From: Teratosphaeria epicoccoides | Taxonomy: Eukaryota; Ascomycota; Dothideomycetes; Mycosphaerellales; Teratosphaeriaceae | Assembly: GCA_021401465.1 (NCBI GenBank) | Contig: JADDMT010000314.1 | Coordinates: 1-12,496, forward strand | Direction: 5' to 3' | DNA length: 12,496 bases | Shown: in pieces, positions 1-8,367 of the stretch | Layout: every line of letters starts with the position of its first letter | Position numbering within the stretch: the stretch's first letter is position 1 | Position numbers and translations under genes: made by a program | The notes under the pieces: model-generated | What the model was told of the DNA's origin: nothing | Database searches by the model: none | The model's input: only the letters and a program-made list of their open reading frames with translations

Positions 1-3
1 CCA

Positions 4-10
4 TATAAAA
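4..10 (+). promoter_or_regulatory. TATA box upstream of the plus-strand Cys-rich frame
   Basis: TATAAAA is followed by a pyrimidine-rich leader and an ATG about 130 nt downstream at 140. The arrangement resembles the TATA box at 8205 upstream of the frame at 8368. It sits at the very edge of the window, so nothing upstream can be judged. That it is functional is an inference from position only. Confidence 0.3.
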
Positions 11-139
11 AGCGCCCTTCGCTATCGCTCTTGCTTCCTTTCTCTCACATGCTCACTTAAAACCGTAAGCCCCCCCCTCTTCTTTCTCCTACCCTCTAGC
101 CTTTTCTCCGGGATTCCGGGCGATACTGACTAGAACTAG

Positions 140-613
140 ATGGCCCCTACCATCTACTGCGTCGACTGCGCCCTCCGGGGCGTAGATTGCGTCCCCTAAT
201 CGGTATGTTCAGGAGTCCTCGTCGTTGTGCCCGGCTTTAGCTAATGAATCTGCCTAGTCTACCCGAGCCCGCGCCTGCTAGCGCTACGCTAGCAAGCGCC
301 TAAACTGCAAAGCCCTGTACGCGTTGCTTAGTGTCCGCGCAAAATGCTCCGCTAACTCGGCTAGCCCCGCCCTCGTCGCCGTCAGTCCGGCGCTGCTGCC
401 CGGGGCTCCGACCGAGAGGCTAGGGACTCCGACAGCAGCCCGGTCGGCGAGTCTGGGGGGTCCGGCGAGGGCCCCTTAGGCGACAGGGGGGCTGGCCCCG
501 CCGGTGAGGCCCCTAGTGACAATCCCGCCTAATTGTCGCCAGGGTCCTCCATCCTCAGCACAGGGGCCCGCGGCCGGGGGGGTTTTTCTTCTTTTCTTTC
601 TTTTGTTGTATAA
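140..613 (+). pseudogene. Degenerate Cys-motif frame antisense to element 1
   Basis: The frame runs from ATG 140 to TAA 611 and would encode about 157 residues. It is interrupted by internal TAA, TAG and TGA codons, so it cannot be translated now. Near the start, Cys codons at 158, 167 and 188 form C-x2-C-x6-C (residues 7, 10 and 17), the same spacing as Cys 75, 78 and 85 of the frame at 8368. The second half (about 400-540) is GC-rich and would encode a Ser/Gly/Asp/Pro-rich low-complexity tail. A second CxxC (Cys-Thr-Arg-Cys, about 319-330) is visible only in another plus frame, which hints at an indel or at chance. The frame faces the end of element 1 pol: its stop is 161 nt from the pol stop at 775. 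No function is recognised. Because the region is GC-rich, open frames arise easily on both strands; the motif and the parallel layout are the main support. Confidence 0.35.
581..606 (-). other. Polypurine run (minus strand) 3' of element 1 pol
   Basis: The plus strand is an almost pure T/C run, so the minus strand is A/G-rich about 170 nt beyond the pol stop. Position and composition suit a polypurine tract, the plus-strand primer of an LTR element. However, the sequence to its left shows no copy of the 5' LTR found at 5700-5878, so a 3' LTR does not start here. It may equally be simple-sequence DNA between two convergent transcription units. Confidence 0.35.
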
Positions 614-774
614 ATAGCTACCCAATGTCAATTTTTTTCTCTAACTTTGTCCTTTCCTAAACGCCTGTACTCCTCGTTACGAATGCTAGACTCCCTTTGT
701 TAGGTCCTGCATCTCGCTTCCTTTTTCTTCTTGTCCTACCTCTCTCTAGGGCCGTCGTTGTTCTCCGCGCTTCC

Positions 775-3700
775 CTAAGCCCGCTCGAAGCGGTCTATTG
801 CTTCGGTGTCCATTAGGTTTTCTAGGGGCTCCCATGTAGGTTTATGGTACCCTGACCATTTCACTAGGACCTCGCGTCCTCTCCCCCTTCTCTTGTCCCT
901 CGCGCAGAGTATCTCTTCTACTAACTACTCTTCGTGCGACTTAAACAGAAGGGGGTCCGGCTGTTCGTCGTCGTTCTCCTGCCTAGGCATAGGGTCCTTG
1001 CCCGCTAGTCTTAGCAGGTCGGTATAGAACACTAGGTATATGTTGTTCGGGAGCCTAGTCAAGCGGATGGAGACTAGTGATAACACCTCGGCTACCGTGT
1101 ACTTCGCATGCTTGGCGTCCAAGCTTTTCTTGGGTCTCTCTGTAGTGTAGTTCCGTAGATCTAGCCAGACCTTGTCACCGACTTTATAAATTAGGGCGGG
1201 GTTCTGGCGTTTATTAGCGGACTCCTCCTGTTCCTGCGCGGAAGCCGCCATTGTTGCTTGGCAGATTCCTGTTATGTCCCGAATCTTTCCTACGAACGTC
1301 TTTGCCCTCTCGGCTGCCTTTAACGGGCTAGGCCCTACGGGGTCCTCGGTTAAAGGTACGGGGCCCTATACTTCGTAGCTATAGGTGGCGAAGAAGGGGC
1401 TCATGCTAATTCCCGAATGATACCTCCCGTTTAGCGCCAGTTAAGCCACGGGGAGCCATCGCTTCTAGTCGGATTACTCATGGTTGATATAGTTCCGGAG
1501 GTACGCTTGTACTTCTTAGTTCAGGCGTTCGGGGCCTCCGTCTGTTTGTAGGTAGTACGCGGAGCTTAACCGCTAGGACACGCCCATTCCTTTGCAGAAG
1601 GTCGTCTAGAAGGTGCTAGTCTAGTTAGTGCCCCGGTCGCTCGTAATAGCCGTCGGCATTCCATGGTACTAGGCCTAGCAATCCATGAACTTCTCCGCGC
1701 ACTCCTCGGCTTTCATGCTAGGCATCGCCTGCAAAACTACGTACTTGCATAGGCGATCCTTGATAACCCATAGGTATCGACATCCCTCGGAGTCAGGCAA
1801 GTCTGTCATGAAGTCCATGGAGATCTCCTAGAAGAATCTGTTAGGAACTAGTAATGGCTTCAGCAGTCCGTGCTTGTACTCTCTCTATACTTTGTTGCGA
1901 CCGTAGTAGTCGCAGTTCCTCAGGAACCGCCGGACATGCTTAGACAGTAACGGCTAGTAGAAGTCGCGCCCCAGGATCATCGTCGTGGCGTCCCGTCCTA
2001 GGTGCCCGTATACCGCAGCGTCGTGCACGGACTAAATGAGCTTCGTCCTAAGCATGTTGTTACTTTCGTCGTTAGAGTCCGGGGTCTCGCCCCCGGGCTG
2101 ACTGTCGTTTGCTCCTAGGACCCATAGTTTGTCGCGGTATCGCAGGAAGCCCCTCTTGTCGATCTTGTAGTCCCCCGCTTGTAGTTTCAGCCTCGCTCCG
2201 GCTAGTAGCGCCTGGGAGCCGCTCTTTACTGCTTTCAACACCGTCGAGTACAGCTCGTCTTTCTCTACTGTGGCTGTCCATAGGTCATTAAGGGTGCTGT
2301 CCTAGAACGGCCCTATGGGCTCCCGGTTAGAGGTTGCGGAGTTAGCGAATTGCTGTTCGTTCTCTACGGTAGTAGGTAACAGGCCGATCGGGGTGATCGG
2401 TACGACGTCCCTGCTCTCATCCACGGGGTCCGGCTAACTCTCCACGACTTCCGGGTCCAAAAACCTCCTAAACCGTGATTCCTTATCTTCCGCTCCTAGC
2501 GTGTCCTGTTCTCGTCTTGACAGCGCGTCCGGGACTACTCCTTCGGCGCCCGGGCGATATACCAGGGAAAACTGGAATTGCGCGAGGGTTTCGTACCACC
2601 GTATCTGCCGCTCGGACAGCTGTCGCTTGACCATGAAGTACTCCAGGTTTTTGTGGTCCGTGAGAATAGTGAAGGGCCTACACGACTTCAGCTCGGGGCC
2701 CTAGAACTTCAGACTAGATATCACGGCTAGCATCTCTTTGTCATGGATGTCGTAATTAATCTCCGCCTTGTTAAGTTTCTGCGAGAAGAAGCCTACTAGT
2801 CTCCGGACTCCGTTGTTTTCTTGCAGGAGAGCCGCCCCTAACGCAAACCCGCTGCAGTCGGTCTCTAAAAAGGTCGGCAGCTCCGGGTTCCATTAAGAAA
2901 GGACTAGCGCTAAACAGAACTTCGCTTTTAGCGTTCTAAACGCGGACTCCTCGAGTTTCCCCTAGGAGAACAGTCTGCCCTTCCCTGTAAGCGCCGTCAA
3001 GGGCCCGGCCGTCTTCGAGTAGTTCGGGATGAACATCCTGTAGTAGTTAGCGAAGCCGAGGAATCTACGGACTTCCTTTTGTGTTTTTGGTCGCTCCTAG
3101 TTACGCACGGCCTCTACCTTTTCTGGCTCGGTCCCCACGCCTTTTCCGTCGGCGTGTATTATGAACCCTAGGTACTTGATATCCTTTTTGGCGAACTCGC
3201 TCTTCCCGGGGTCAAGGTAGAGGCCCCTGTCCTAGAGCTTCCGGAGTACTCGCGTTACTTTAGCGAAATGGTCTTCTCGCGAACCGCCACTGTATATGAT
3301 GACGTCGTCCATGTACGCGGAGGCGCAGTCGTCTAATTCCTCGCGTAGCAGTATGTTGATATATCGTTAGAACGTTGCCGGAGCCCCGGATAAACCGAAC
3401 GGACACACTAGCCATTCAAATGAACCGAACCTCGTGCGAAAGGCTGTCTTGTACTCATGGCCTTTTGCCATACGGATTTGGTGGAAGGCCGACACTACAT
3501 CTACCTTAGTGAGCTACTAGGCGCCCGTGAGGTTCCTCAAGGTCTCCGGTATCAACGGGAGGGGGTACCTATCTTGCTTTGTGATCGCGTTAAGGGCGCG
3601 GTAATTGCAGCAGAACCGGAGCCCTCCCCCCGGCTTCCGGACAAAGAGCACGGGAGCCGCAGCCTCTGAGTTAGTAGGCCGAATGAATCCCTTCCCTAAC

Positions 3701-4479
3701 AGTTCGTCTAAGGACTTCCTTAAAACCAGTAGTTCCTCCTTCGACATGCCGTACAGGGGCCCCCACGGCAGAGCCGGCTAGGATCCGTCTAGTTCTTCGC
3801 GGAGTTCGATGCGGTAGTCGATGCCAGGGCGGTGTGGCGCTAATTTTTCCGCTTCCTGGCGGCAGAACAGCGGAGCCATGTGCTGAAGCTCCGGAGGTAA
3901 CGCCTTCTTCAACTCGTCTAGCGTCGGATATTCCTTTGCCTTTAAGGCCTCCGCGACATCCGCCGTCGCGGTCGCGCATACCCGGGTAAAGTTCCCGCGG
4001 TCCTCGTATTCTCGGTAGTTCCGTCCTTCGTTTATCTACCGTCCCGCTCTTCCATGCTAATACCGACGCCTTTCTGGCGCGGTCCGCACTTTATTGTGAG
4101 CCTTCTAGGGGTTCCCTAGTATCAGGGGGAAGGCTAGATCCTTTACTACGTATGCGTACACTAGTTGCTAGAACCCCTCGATTTCCATCCGGAAGGCGAC
4201 TACTCCTTCTACCGCGGAGTCTCGCATCGACGCTGTTGCGCCCCTCGCTATGCGTGACTCCTTGCTTATTAAGCTCAAGCCGAGACCTTTTGCTAGGTCT
4301 CCGTTAATTGCAGCGTAGCATTAGCACCCTTCATCGATGAGAGCTGATGTCCCGGTATTATTTGCCAGGACTACATCAGTATAGATCAGGTTCCCGTCCA
4401 TGGATCCCTTAACTCTCTCCCATCCTTCTGCTAATGTCTCCGTTACTCCCGCTTCCTGACTCCGAGCAGGAGTCAATCT
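775..4479 (-). pseudogene. pol: Element 1 Pol polyprotein: PR-RT-RNase H-IN-chromodomain, RIP-inactivated
   Basis: One frame runs 3.7 kb with no indel but about two dozen in-frame stops, mostly TAG. Domains in order: aspartic protease (ALIDEGC at about 4318-4344; Asp-Glu-Gly at 4327-4335 where DSG/DTG is usual); reverse transcriptase (about 3750-3000, with a typical PLYGMSKEEL entry and YMDD at 3304-3315); RNase H (about 2890-2470, ETDCSG with Asp at 2857-2859, then DKEML, LTDHKNL and PDALSRR); integrase zinc finger (His at 2023-2025 and 2002-2004, Cys at 1912-1914, but the last Cys reads TAC, Tyr, at 1903-1905); integrase core with Asp 1813-1815, Asp 1636-1638 and Glu 1528-1530 all present; a GPY/F-like segment (about 1000-1200, YKVGDKVWL upstream of it); chromodomain (about 778-925, LVKWSGY with both Trp codons intact). 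It is in the -1 frame relative to gag. The terminal TAG at 775 could itself be a mutated CAG, so the true end is uncertain. Confidence 0.9.
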
Positions 4480-4485
4480 TTTCCC
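4457..4485 (-). promoter_or_regulatory. Candidate -1 ribosomal frameshift signal between gag and pol
   Basis: Read on the minus strand, the heptamer GGGAAAA (4485-4479) fits X-XXY-YYZ and sits in the gag frame as G-GGA-AAA. The gag TGA (4475-4473) follows after one codon. A hairpin follows with arms TGACTCC and GGAGTCA (4475-4469 and 4463-4457) around a 5-nt loop, starting 3 nt after the heptamer. Slipping back one base enters the frame that leads into the protease, which stays open until a TAA in the protease motif at 4321. The spacer is shorter than the usual 5-9 nt, and the TGA could be a mutated CGA. Function is inferred. Confidence 0.6.
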
Positions 4486-5678
4486 GAGTTGTTCCTCCCG
4501 GGTTCCTCTGCCATTCCATCGTCCTCTAGCGATGGCGACACTCTAGTCGTATTGATCCGGGCTAGGGGTGTGGCCGAGGCGTAGGGACACCCCTTGACTT
4601 AGTGTCCGGACGCTCCGTAGCGGTAGCACAGGTTATTCTCCTAGCGTTTCTCTCTCTCCGTGGCGTCTACCTATCTGGCGCGTCGTTTCCCCCCGTTGTT
4701 TTGTCGGGGTCCTTTGCCGTCATATCGGTCTCCTGCGGTACGAGTCGGTGCCATGACCGTATCCCTATCCGCGTCTATTCGGGATCCGACTCCGGGGTTA
4801 GGCACTTGCACAGCAGCCGTGGGAATACCTTCGGAGTCCTTGTTCTTGTCTCTTAACTACCTCCTATAGGCCGCCTTGAACTAGTCGGTTGCCTCGGAGT
4901 TTGTCATGACCCTTTCGACCTCCTCCGCAAACGCGTAGTAGTCCCCCTTGTCTCTCACGTTCGCCGTGTACATCCTGGCGGGGTTCGAAAACGAATTCTT
5001 GAGGTATCCGATCTTCGCGTCATCTGTCTACTAGTCTCCTCCTGCGGACAGCAGGAGTTCGTCGAATTCCAGCTGGTGCTTGTGCCATGGTTGGCCTGCC
5101 GCGTGTCGGAGGTTCGTGAGCTGTTCTAGAGCTCTCGCCGTCTCGTTGCTGTCCGCGAACACGGCCTCGAGTTGCGTGAGGAAAGCTTCGGGGTCCTTCG
5201 CTCCGTCCGGGCCTCCTTTCTCCCAGAAATGGCGCATCCGGGCGCGCTGGCGAGCGGGGAGGGTGTCGTAGATCGTGTTCTAGTAATAATCCGCGCCTAT
5301 CGGGGGTTTTACCCTAGAGCGCGCCCTGAACGAACTCCTAATACGGAGCAGGTAATCCCTGAACGATTCGGCTTTTCCGTCCCACGTTAGTAGCCTCCAT
5401 TCTCGGGGTACCGTCGGTTCTACGACGGAGTTCGCACGCGTTGCTACGGCTAGCGCGTCCGCGAGGGTCTTTAGTAGCTCCTCCGACAGGACGCCCGGGT
5501 TCTGTCGCTGTCGGGACTCCGATTCATTTAACGCGGCCCTCGTGGCTGTCAGCTCGGCCATAATTTGCTGTTGCTAGGTGTGCATTCCCTCGACGACACG
5601 GCGCATTTCTGCTAACGCTTCCTCGTTCGTGGATCCTTCGGACACCGGGGTTAATTGGCTAGGGGACGGCCTATCCAT
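4473..5678 (-). pseudogene. gag: Element 1 Gag, capsid and zinc knuckle, RIP-inactivated
   Basis: The start is ATG at 5678-5676 (MDRPSPS), 11 nt inside the primer site and the first Met of the frame after the LTR. The frame spans 401 codons to TGA 4475-4473. It has internal TAG/TAA stops (for example 5574-5576, 5280-5282, 5031-5033, 5028-5030) and no indel. The N-terminus is Gln/Glu-rich and probably coiled. A retrotransposon Gag capsid region follows (about 5460-4880) with the typical FLTQLEAVF and a DELLLSAGGD-like end. A basic segment (about 4760-4660) precedes a CCHC knuckle at 4628-4587. In that knuckle the first Cys (4626-4628), the His and the last Cys (4587-4589) remain, but the second Cys codon reads TAC (Tyr, 4617-4619), a TGC-to-TAC change that matches RIP on the opposite strand. 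Gag normally forms the virus-like particle and binds the element RNA. Confidence 0.88.
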
Positions 5679-5688
5679 GGTGAAATTG

Positions 5689-5697
5689 ATCGTACTT
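5689..5697 (-). other. Element 1 primer-binding site, self-priming type
   Basis: On the minus strand, AAGTACGAT lies 2 nt after the 5' LTR. It is the exact reverse complement of ATCGTACTT inside the same LTR (5755-5747 on the minus strand), about 41 nt downstream of the LTR TATA box, where a transcript could start. No TGG-initiated tRNA complement was seen at this position. Tf1/sushi elements prime reverse transcription by folding the RNA 5' end back onto such a site. The next base would be a G:T wobble and could have been C before RIP, which would extend pairing to 10 nt. Confidence 0.65.
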
Positions 5698-5790
5698 AAT
5701 GTCACGGGTGAACAGCGTATACACAGGGGTTCATGTGGTATTCAACAAGTACGATGGGGAGAGAAGGACTATCTGCCAGCTGTCCGGTCT

Positions 5791-5796
5791 TTTATA
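5791..5796 (-). promoter_or_regulatory. TATA box in element 1 LTR
   Basis: The minus strand reads GGCTATAAAAG, a good TATA context. The likely RNA start near 5755 is about 41 nt downstream. This is the expected promoter for the gag-pol transcript. Confidence 0.55.
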
Positions 5797-5815
5797 GCCG
5801 GCTTCGTCAGGGGTC

Positions 5816-5835
5816 GCACAGGCCCTAGCCTGTGC
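5816..5835. repeat. Perfect 8-bp inverted repeat in LTR U3
   Basis: GCACAGGC and GCCTGTGC flank a 4-nt CCTA spacer, about 20 bp upstream of the LTR TATA box. It could be a dyad for a transcription factor or a cruciform-prone site. No known factor is assigned. Confidence 0.5.
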
Positions 5836-5878
5836 CAAGACTCAGGGCTTCGCCCTTCACATAACTCCATTAGAAACA

Positions 5879-6692
5879 GACTGTAGTAATCGCTTCGCCA
5901 TTTTAGTGCTAATCGTTAGACCTTATAGTTAGCCTGCGCTAGCCTCTAATTTCTATGTTATTGTTCCTGCTATCATTCCTAGATGCGATTATCGATTCTA
6001 ATCGCGAGATCGCTTATTTCCTTGAATGTCGTTAGCTAATCTCCCTAGGCAATTTCGTCTTTAACCGTTTCCTTTAGTCCCTAATAGAACTAAGCGGCTA
6101 AGGCATTATCATTCTAGTCGACTCGAGCAGATAGGGTCTAAAAGTCTGCGCGGTACTTGATAGCGGAACCCTTCTGCTAGATTCCTAGGAGAGCTCTCTC
6201 GGCCTCTTGTTATTCGTTGTAGAGCCTAAAGGCTTCGCGTAACGCCTTAAACAAGGACTTGTCTAAGTTAAGGATCTCCCTAGTCGTCGTCTTCCTAGCT
6301 TCAACGTTACTAACATAATCCAGATAATTTGTAAGATGAGGCTAGATAAATTCAAACGCTAGTCCCTTTAGGTAAGAGACGATGTACATCATTCACTTAT
6401 AATGTGTTTTAAATTATTCCGTATCTACGTTAAATGCTAACTAGCATTACAGGATAAACCTCTTAACTTAAGATCGTTGTCCTGTAAACTCCGTAGGGCT
6501 TCCTATCTTGAAGCCGTTGTTGCCGCGTCTATTCCTAGTAGTCGAACCTGCGACAGATGCTAGAGCTATCTCGCTAAGGTAAATAGATTCGAGCTACTAA
6601 GTAATTTGAGGTATAGCGGCAACTTGTTCTCGTAGTGTCGGTTAACTATCGTCGCTAGAGGTTAAACTAACAGCTGAAGAACTACTTGACAT
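5879..6692 (-). pseudogene. gag: Element 2 Gag, N-terminal 271 codons, truncated and RIP-inactivated
   Basis: The start is ATG at 6692-6690, followed by a Ser-rich beginning (MSSSSAVSLTSSDD). The frame holds without indel to 5879 but has about twenty TAG, TAA and TGA codons, so no single open stretch exceeds about 60 codons. Recognisable capsid features in order are FKIGSPTEF (about 6520), MMYIVSYLKGLAFEF (about 6390-6350), an EAERALLG stretch followed by KGSAIKYRADF (about 6210-6150), and GLKETVKDEIA (about 6080-6050). The length before the break suits the capsid of a Ty3/gypsy Gag; any zinc knuckle would be in the missing part. The frame stops at the TGT of the inserted LTR. Confidence 0.85.
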
Positions 6693-6792
6693 AGGCGTAT
6701 GTCAAGCGCTCGACAAGTCCCCTGATACTTCCTTAGAAGTAGTGCTTAAAATTCTTAGAAGGGTAGGTGCCGATAGCAGGAAGGCGATCAGG
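6693..6792 (-). other. Element 2 leader with unresolved primer-binding site
   Basis: This is the 100 nt between the LTR and the gag ATG. The minus-strand sequence next to the LTR begins CCTGATCGCC, which matches no tRNA 3' end I recognise. Its reverse complement was not found in the LTR, so neither ordinary tRNA priming nor self-priming could be shown. Confidence 0.4.
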
Positions 6793-7259
6793 TGTTAGAC
6801 TCGCGGAGCTATGAAGAATATCGACAAAGGCAATTAACCTTGTAACTAACTCTCCCCTTAGGAAAGGGAATTAAGATTAAGATTAAGCACGAAGCTCCTA
6901 ACTACCTGTCCTGAAGCCATCCCTATATACTAGAGAGTTAGGGTAGCTCTGTTAGATCTGTTAACAGACCTATTAGACCCGTGTCTGTAGATCTGTAGAC
7001 TAACCCTACAGATCCTAGGGTCCGTTCTCACGTGACAGATCCTTTCTCCTATGTAGGCCTATAGATCTGTAGACTAACCCTATAGATCTAGGTGTCTGTC
7101 CTCACGTGACAGATCCTTTCTCCTATGACTTATAGTTCTCTTATGACTATGCTGTAACTTATAGCACTTAGGACACTTATGACCCTATAAATCATAGTTC
7201 TCCTATAACTGATATAGATGTATGTGCTATATGATATGAAAATATCTCGTAGTGTGACA
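6793..7259 (-). repeat. 5' LTR of element 2 (467 bp)
   Basis: On the minus strand it runs from TGTCACACTA to GAGTCTAACA, with TGT...ACA ends, and lies just upstream of the gag leader. It contains a 74-bp-period tandem duplication (6988-7127), a (GATTAA)3-like run near 6870-6890 and a 12-bp palindrome TCTGTTAACAGA at 6957-6968. Two minus-strand CTATAAGT motifs (7135-7128 and 7164-7157) are possible TATA boxes. The partner LTR is outside the window, so the ends are inferred. Confidence 0.6.
6988..7127. repeat. Imperfect tandem duplication, 66-bp units at 74-bp period
   Basis: Unit 1 (6988-7053) and unit 2 (7062-7127) share the opening TAGATCTGTAGACTAACCCT and the closing TCACGTGACAGATCC plus TTTCTCCTATG, with mismatches in between. 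Each unit holds a CACGTG box. The duplication lies in the LTR of element 2, upstream of its presumed start, as enhancer-like repeats often do. Confidence 0.85.
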
Positions 7260-7765
7260 GAGTAATCCGACCTTTTAGTAGGTACAAGACAGCGCTGCTT
7301 TCTGCTTATCGCAGAGGTGGCGCTAAGGGTGCTTATAACCCCCGACGCTCCTTAATTAGGGAAAGCATGTCCGAGCCTAACCCCGTAGGGGTACCGTAGG
7401 GTCAGCGACGTAGGGGCGTCCTACGTCGACAACTGATCCTACTCGGACGACATACAAGCTAACGTATGTACGAAGGACCCCCTTGCCATATGTGGCAGGG
7501 TCACTGCATGCCAAGGGCGGCCATTAGAACCTATGCGGTTCAAATGGTCCCCTAGTATCAACCGTATCACTGCCCCTCCTCCTATGAGGATGTCCCTAGC
7601 CTTACTAAGTGACGCACGCAGAACATATAGGGTACGGGATGTAGCACGCTTACACCGCGCAAGGGTGAATAGGTAGATAGCCTGCGTAACATGTGTCATG
7701 CGCATACCTTAACACCTTTGCAGCGAGTGCGGGGCGGAGGCTGCTAACTCGGGCGGGTTTTAATC
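7260..7765. other. Region without a recognised gene
   Basis: This stretch is probably flanking DNA into which element 2 inserted. No protein motif was recognised in any frame. It contains a 9-bp inverted repeat (CGACGTAGG at 7406-7414, CCTACGTCG at 7420-7428). An 88-codon minus frame at 7439-7705 has no recognisable domain. Confidence 0.5.
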
Positions 7766-8187
7766 TGTCACATGTTAGGCGGCTTCGCAACACCTTCGCT
7801 TTACATGCGGATTAAGATATCAGGAAACCACGAGTACGTACTTCAGTTAATCCTTGAAATTATAGGGCGAGCATGCGCGCCGGCCTCGCCAAGTAGCTTG
7901 GCCGTCCCTATTTAGTCGTGACCGTGAAGAACGTGTCGCAGAACCTCGGGGTAGTAGGAAAGTATGCGGACGCTCTGCGCGCGCCGCTCGAAACGGCAGG
8001 AGCGCGCTCCTAGCGCGGGCCTCGTCACATTTCCATGCTAGTAGGCTAGCACGAGTGCGGTCGGCGCACATGCGTGATAGCCGCGTTATCCGTTATTACA
8101 TCATTCGGTCCCCTTGTAAGTTAACTAGAGGTAGGTACTCTGCGCATGTAGTTCGAGTCACTAGCTCAACGGTTGCGGTAGGCAACA
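7766..8187 (-). repeat. Possible 3' LTR of element 3
   Basis: TGTCACATG at 7766 and GGCAACA ending at 8187 give TGT...ACA ends. A minus-strand CTATAATT motif near 7855 would lie about 90 nt from the LTR end, similar to element 1. Against it, no polypurine tract adjoins it on the 8188 side, and its partner is outside the window. Otherwise nothing recognisable is coded here. Confidence 0.22.
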
Positions 8188-8204
8188 GGGGGGCTGTCAG
8201 AGGG

Positions 8205-8211
8205 TATAAAA
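8205..8211 (+). promoter_or_regulatory. TATA box of the 8368 frame
   Basis: GGGTATAAAAACC is followed by a C/T-rich leader and the ATG at 8368, 163 nt downstream. The downstream frame is real by several tests, which makes this TATA more credible than the one at 4. Confidence 0.5.
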
Positions 8212-8367
8212 ACCTCGTCGCTTCCTAAACTTTCCTGTTCTAAGACACTAACATCGACCTCCGCTCCTACTTCGCTTAGCTTGCGCCTTGCCGTGTCTGC
8301 GGGTCTGTACCGGAGCTCCTTCTTCTTCAATCAATTAATCAAGATCAATTAACCCGTCTTAGCTATA

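Larger units (their letters stand above)
1..5878 (-). mobile_element. Element 1: RIP-inactivated Ty3/gypsy chromovirus, 3' end outside window
   Basis: On the minus strand the order is 5' LTR (5878-5700), primer site (5697-5689), gag (5678-4473), pol (4479-775), then at least 774 nt with no 3' LTR. The chromodomain at the end of pol places it among chromoviruses. The self-complementary primer site points to the Tf1/sushi-like group. It interrupts the gag of element 2, so it inserted later. The left boundary is unknown; assigning 1-774 to this element is an inference from the missing 3' LTR. Gag and pol each hold one frame throughout without indels, but together carry about thirty premature stops, so the copy is dead. 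Confidence 0.8.
5700..5878 (-). repeat. 5' LTR of element 1 (179 bp)
   Basis: On the minus strand it begins TGTTTC and ends GTGACA, with TGT...ACA ends. The right edge is fixed where the gag frame of element 2 resumes at 5879. The left edge lies 2 nt from the primer site. A minus-strand TATAAA at 5796-5791 marks the U3/R area. The partner 3' LTR is not in the window, so length and ends could not be checked by alignment. GACTG at 5879-5883 is the expected position of the target duplication. Confidence 0.7.
5879..7259 (-). mobile_element. Element 2: 5' part of a second Ty3/gypsy element, split by element 1
   Basis: On the minus strand this holds the 5' LTR (7259-6793), a 100-nt leader and the start of gag (6692-5879). 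The gag frame then runs directly into the LTR of element 1. The rest of gag, pol and the 3' LTR would lie left of element 1, outside the window. It differs from elements 1 and 3 by a higher A+T content and many TAA as well as TAG stops, which fits an older or more heavily RIPped copy. Confidence 0.8.

Noticed and set aside
609..616. TATAAATA on the plus strand
   Set aside because: It matches a TATA box, but what lies downstream is antisense to the chromodomain with no coding frame; an A/T run beside the pyrimidine tract is the simpler reading.
1..774. 3' LTR of element 1 in this segment
   Set aside because: No similarity to the 5' LTR at 5700-5878 was found by eye, and its TATA, dyad and terminal sequences are all absent.
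3671..3979. 102-codon minus-strand frame
   Set aside because: It is out of frame with pol, whose true frame here encodes the linker into the reverse transcriptase.
5578..5886. 102-codon plus-strand open frame
   Set aside because: It spans the start of gag, the primer site and the LTR of element 1 in antisense; a chance frame.
6988..7127. CRISPR-like repeat
   Set aside because: There are only two long, imperfect units inside an LTR of a eukaryotic element, with no spacer pattern.
7439..8071. Minus-strand frames of 88 and 74 codons
   Set aside because: No domain, no neighbouring support and Arg/Ala/Ser-rich composition typical of chance frames in GC-rich DNA.
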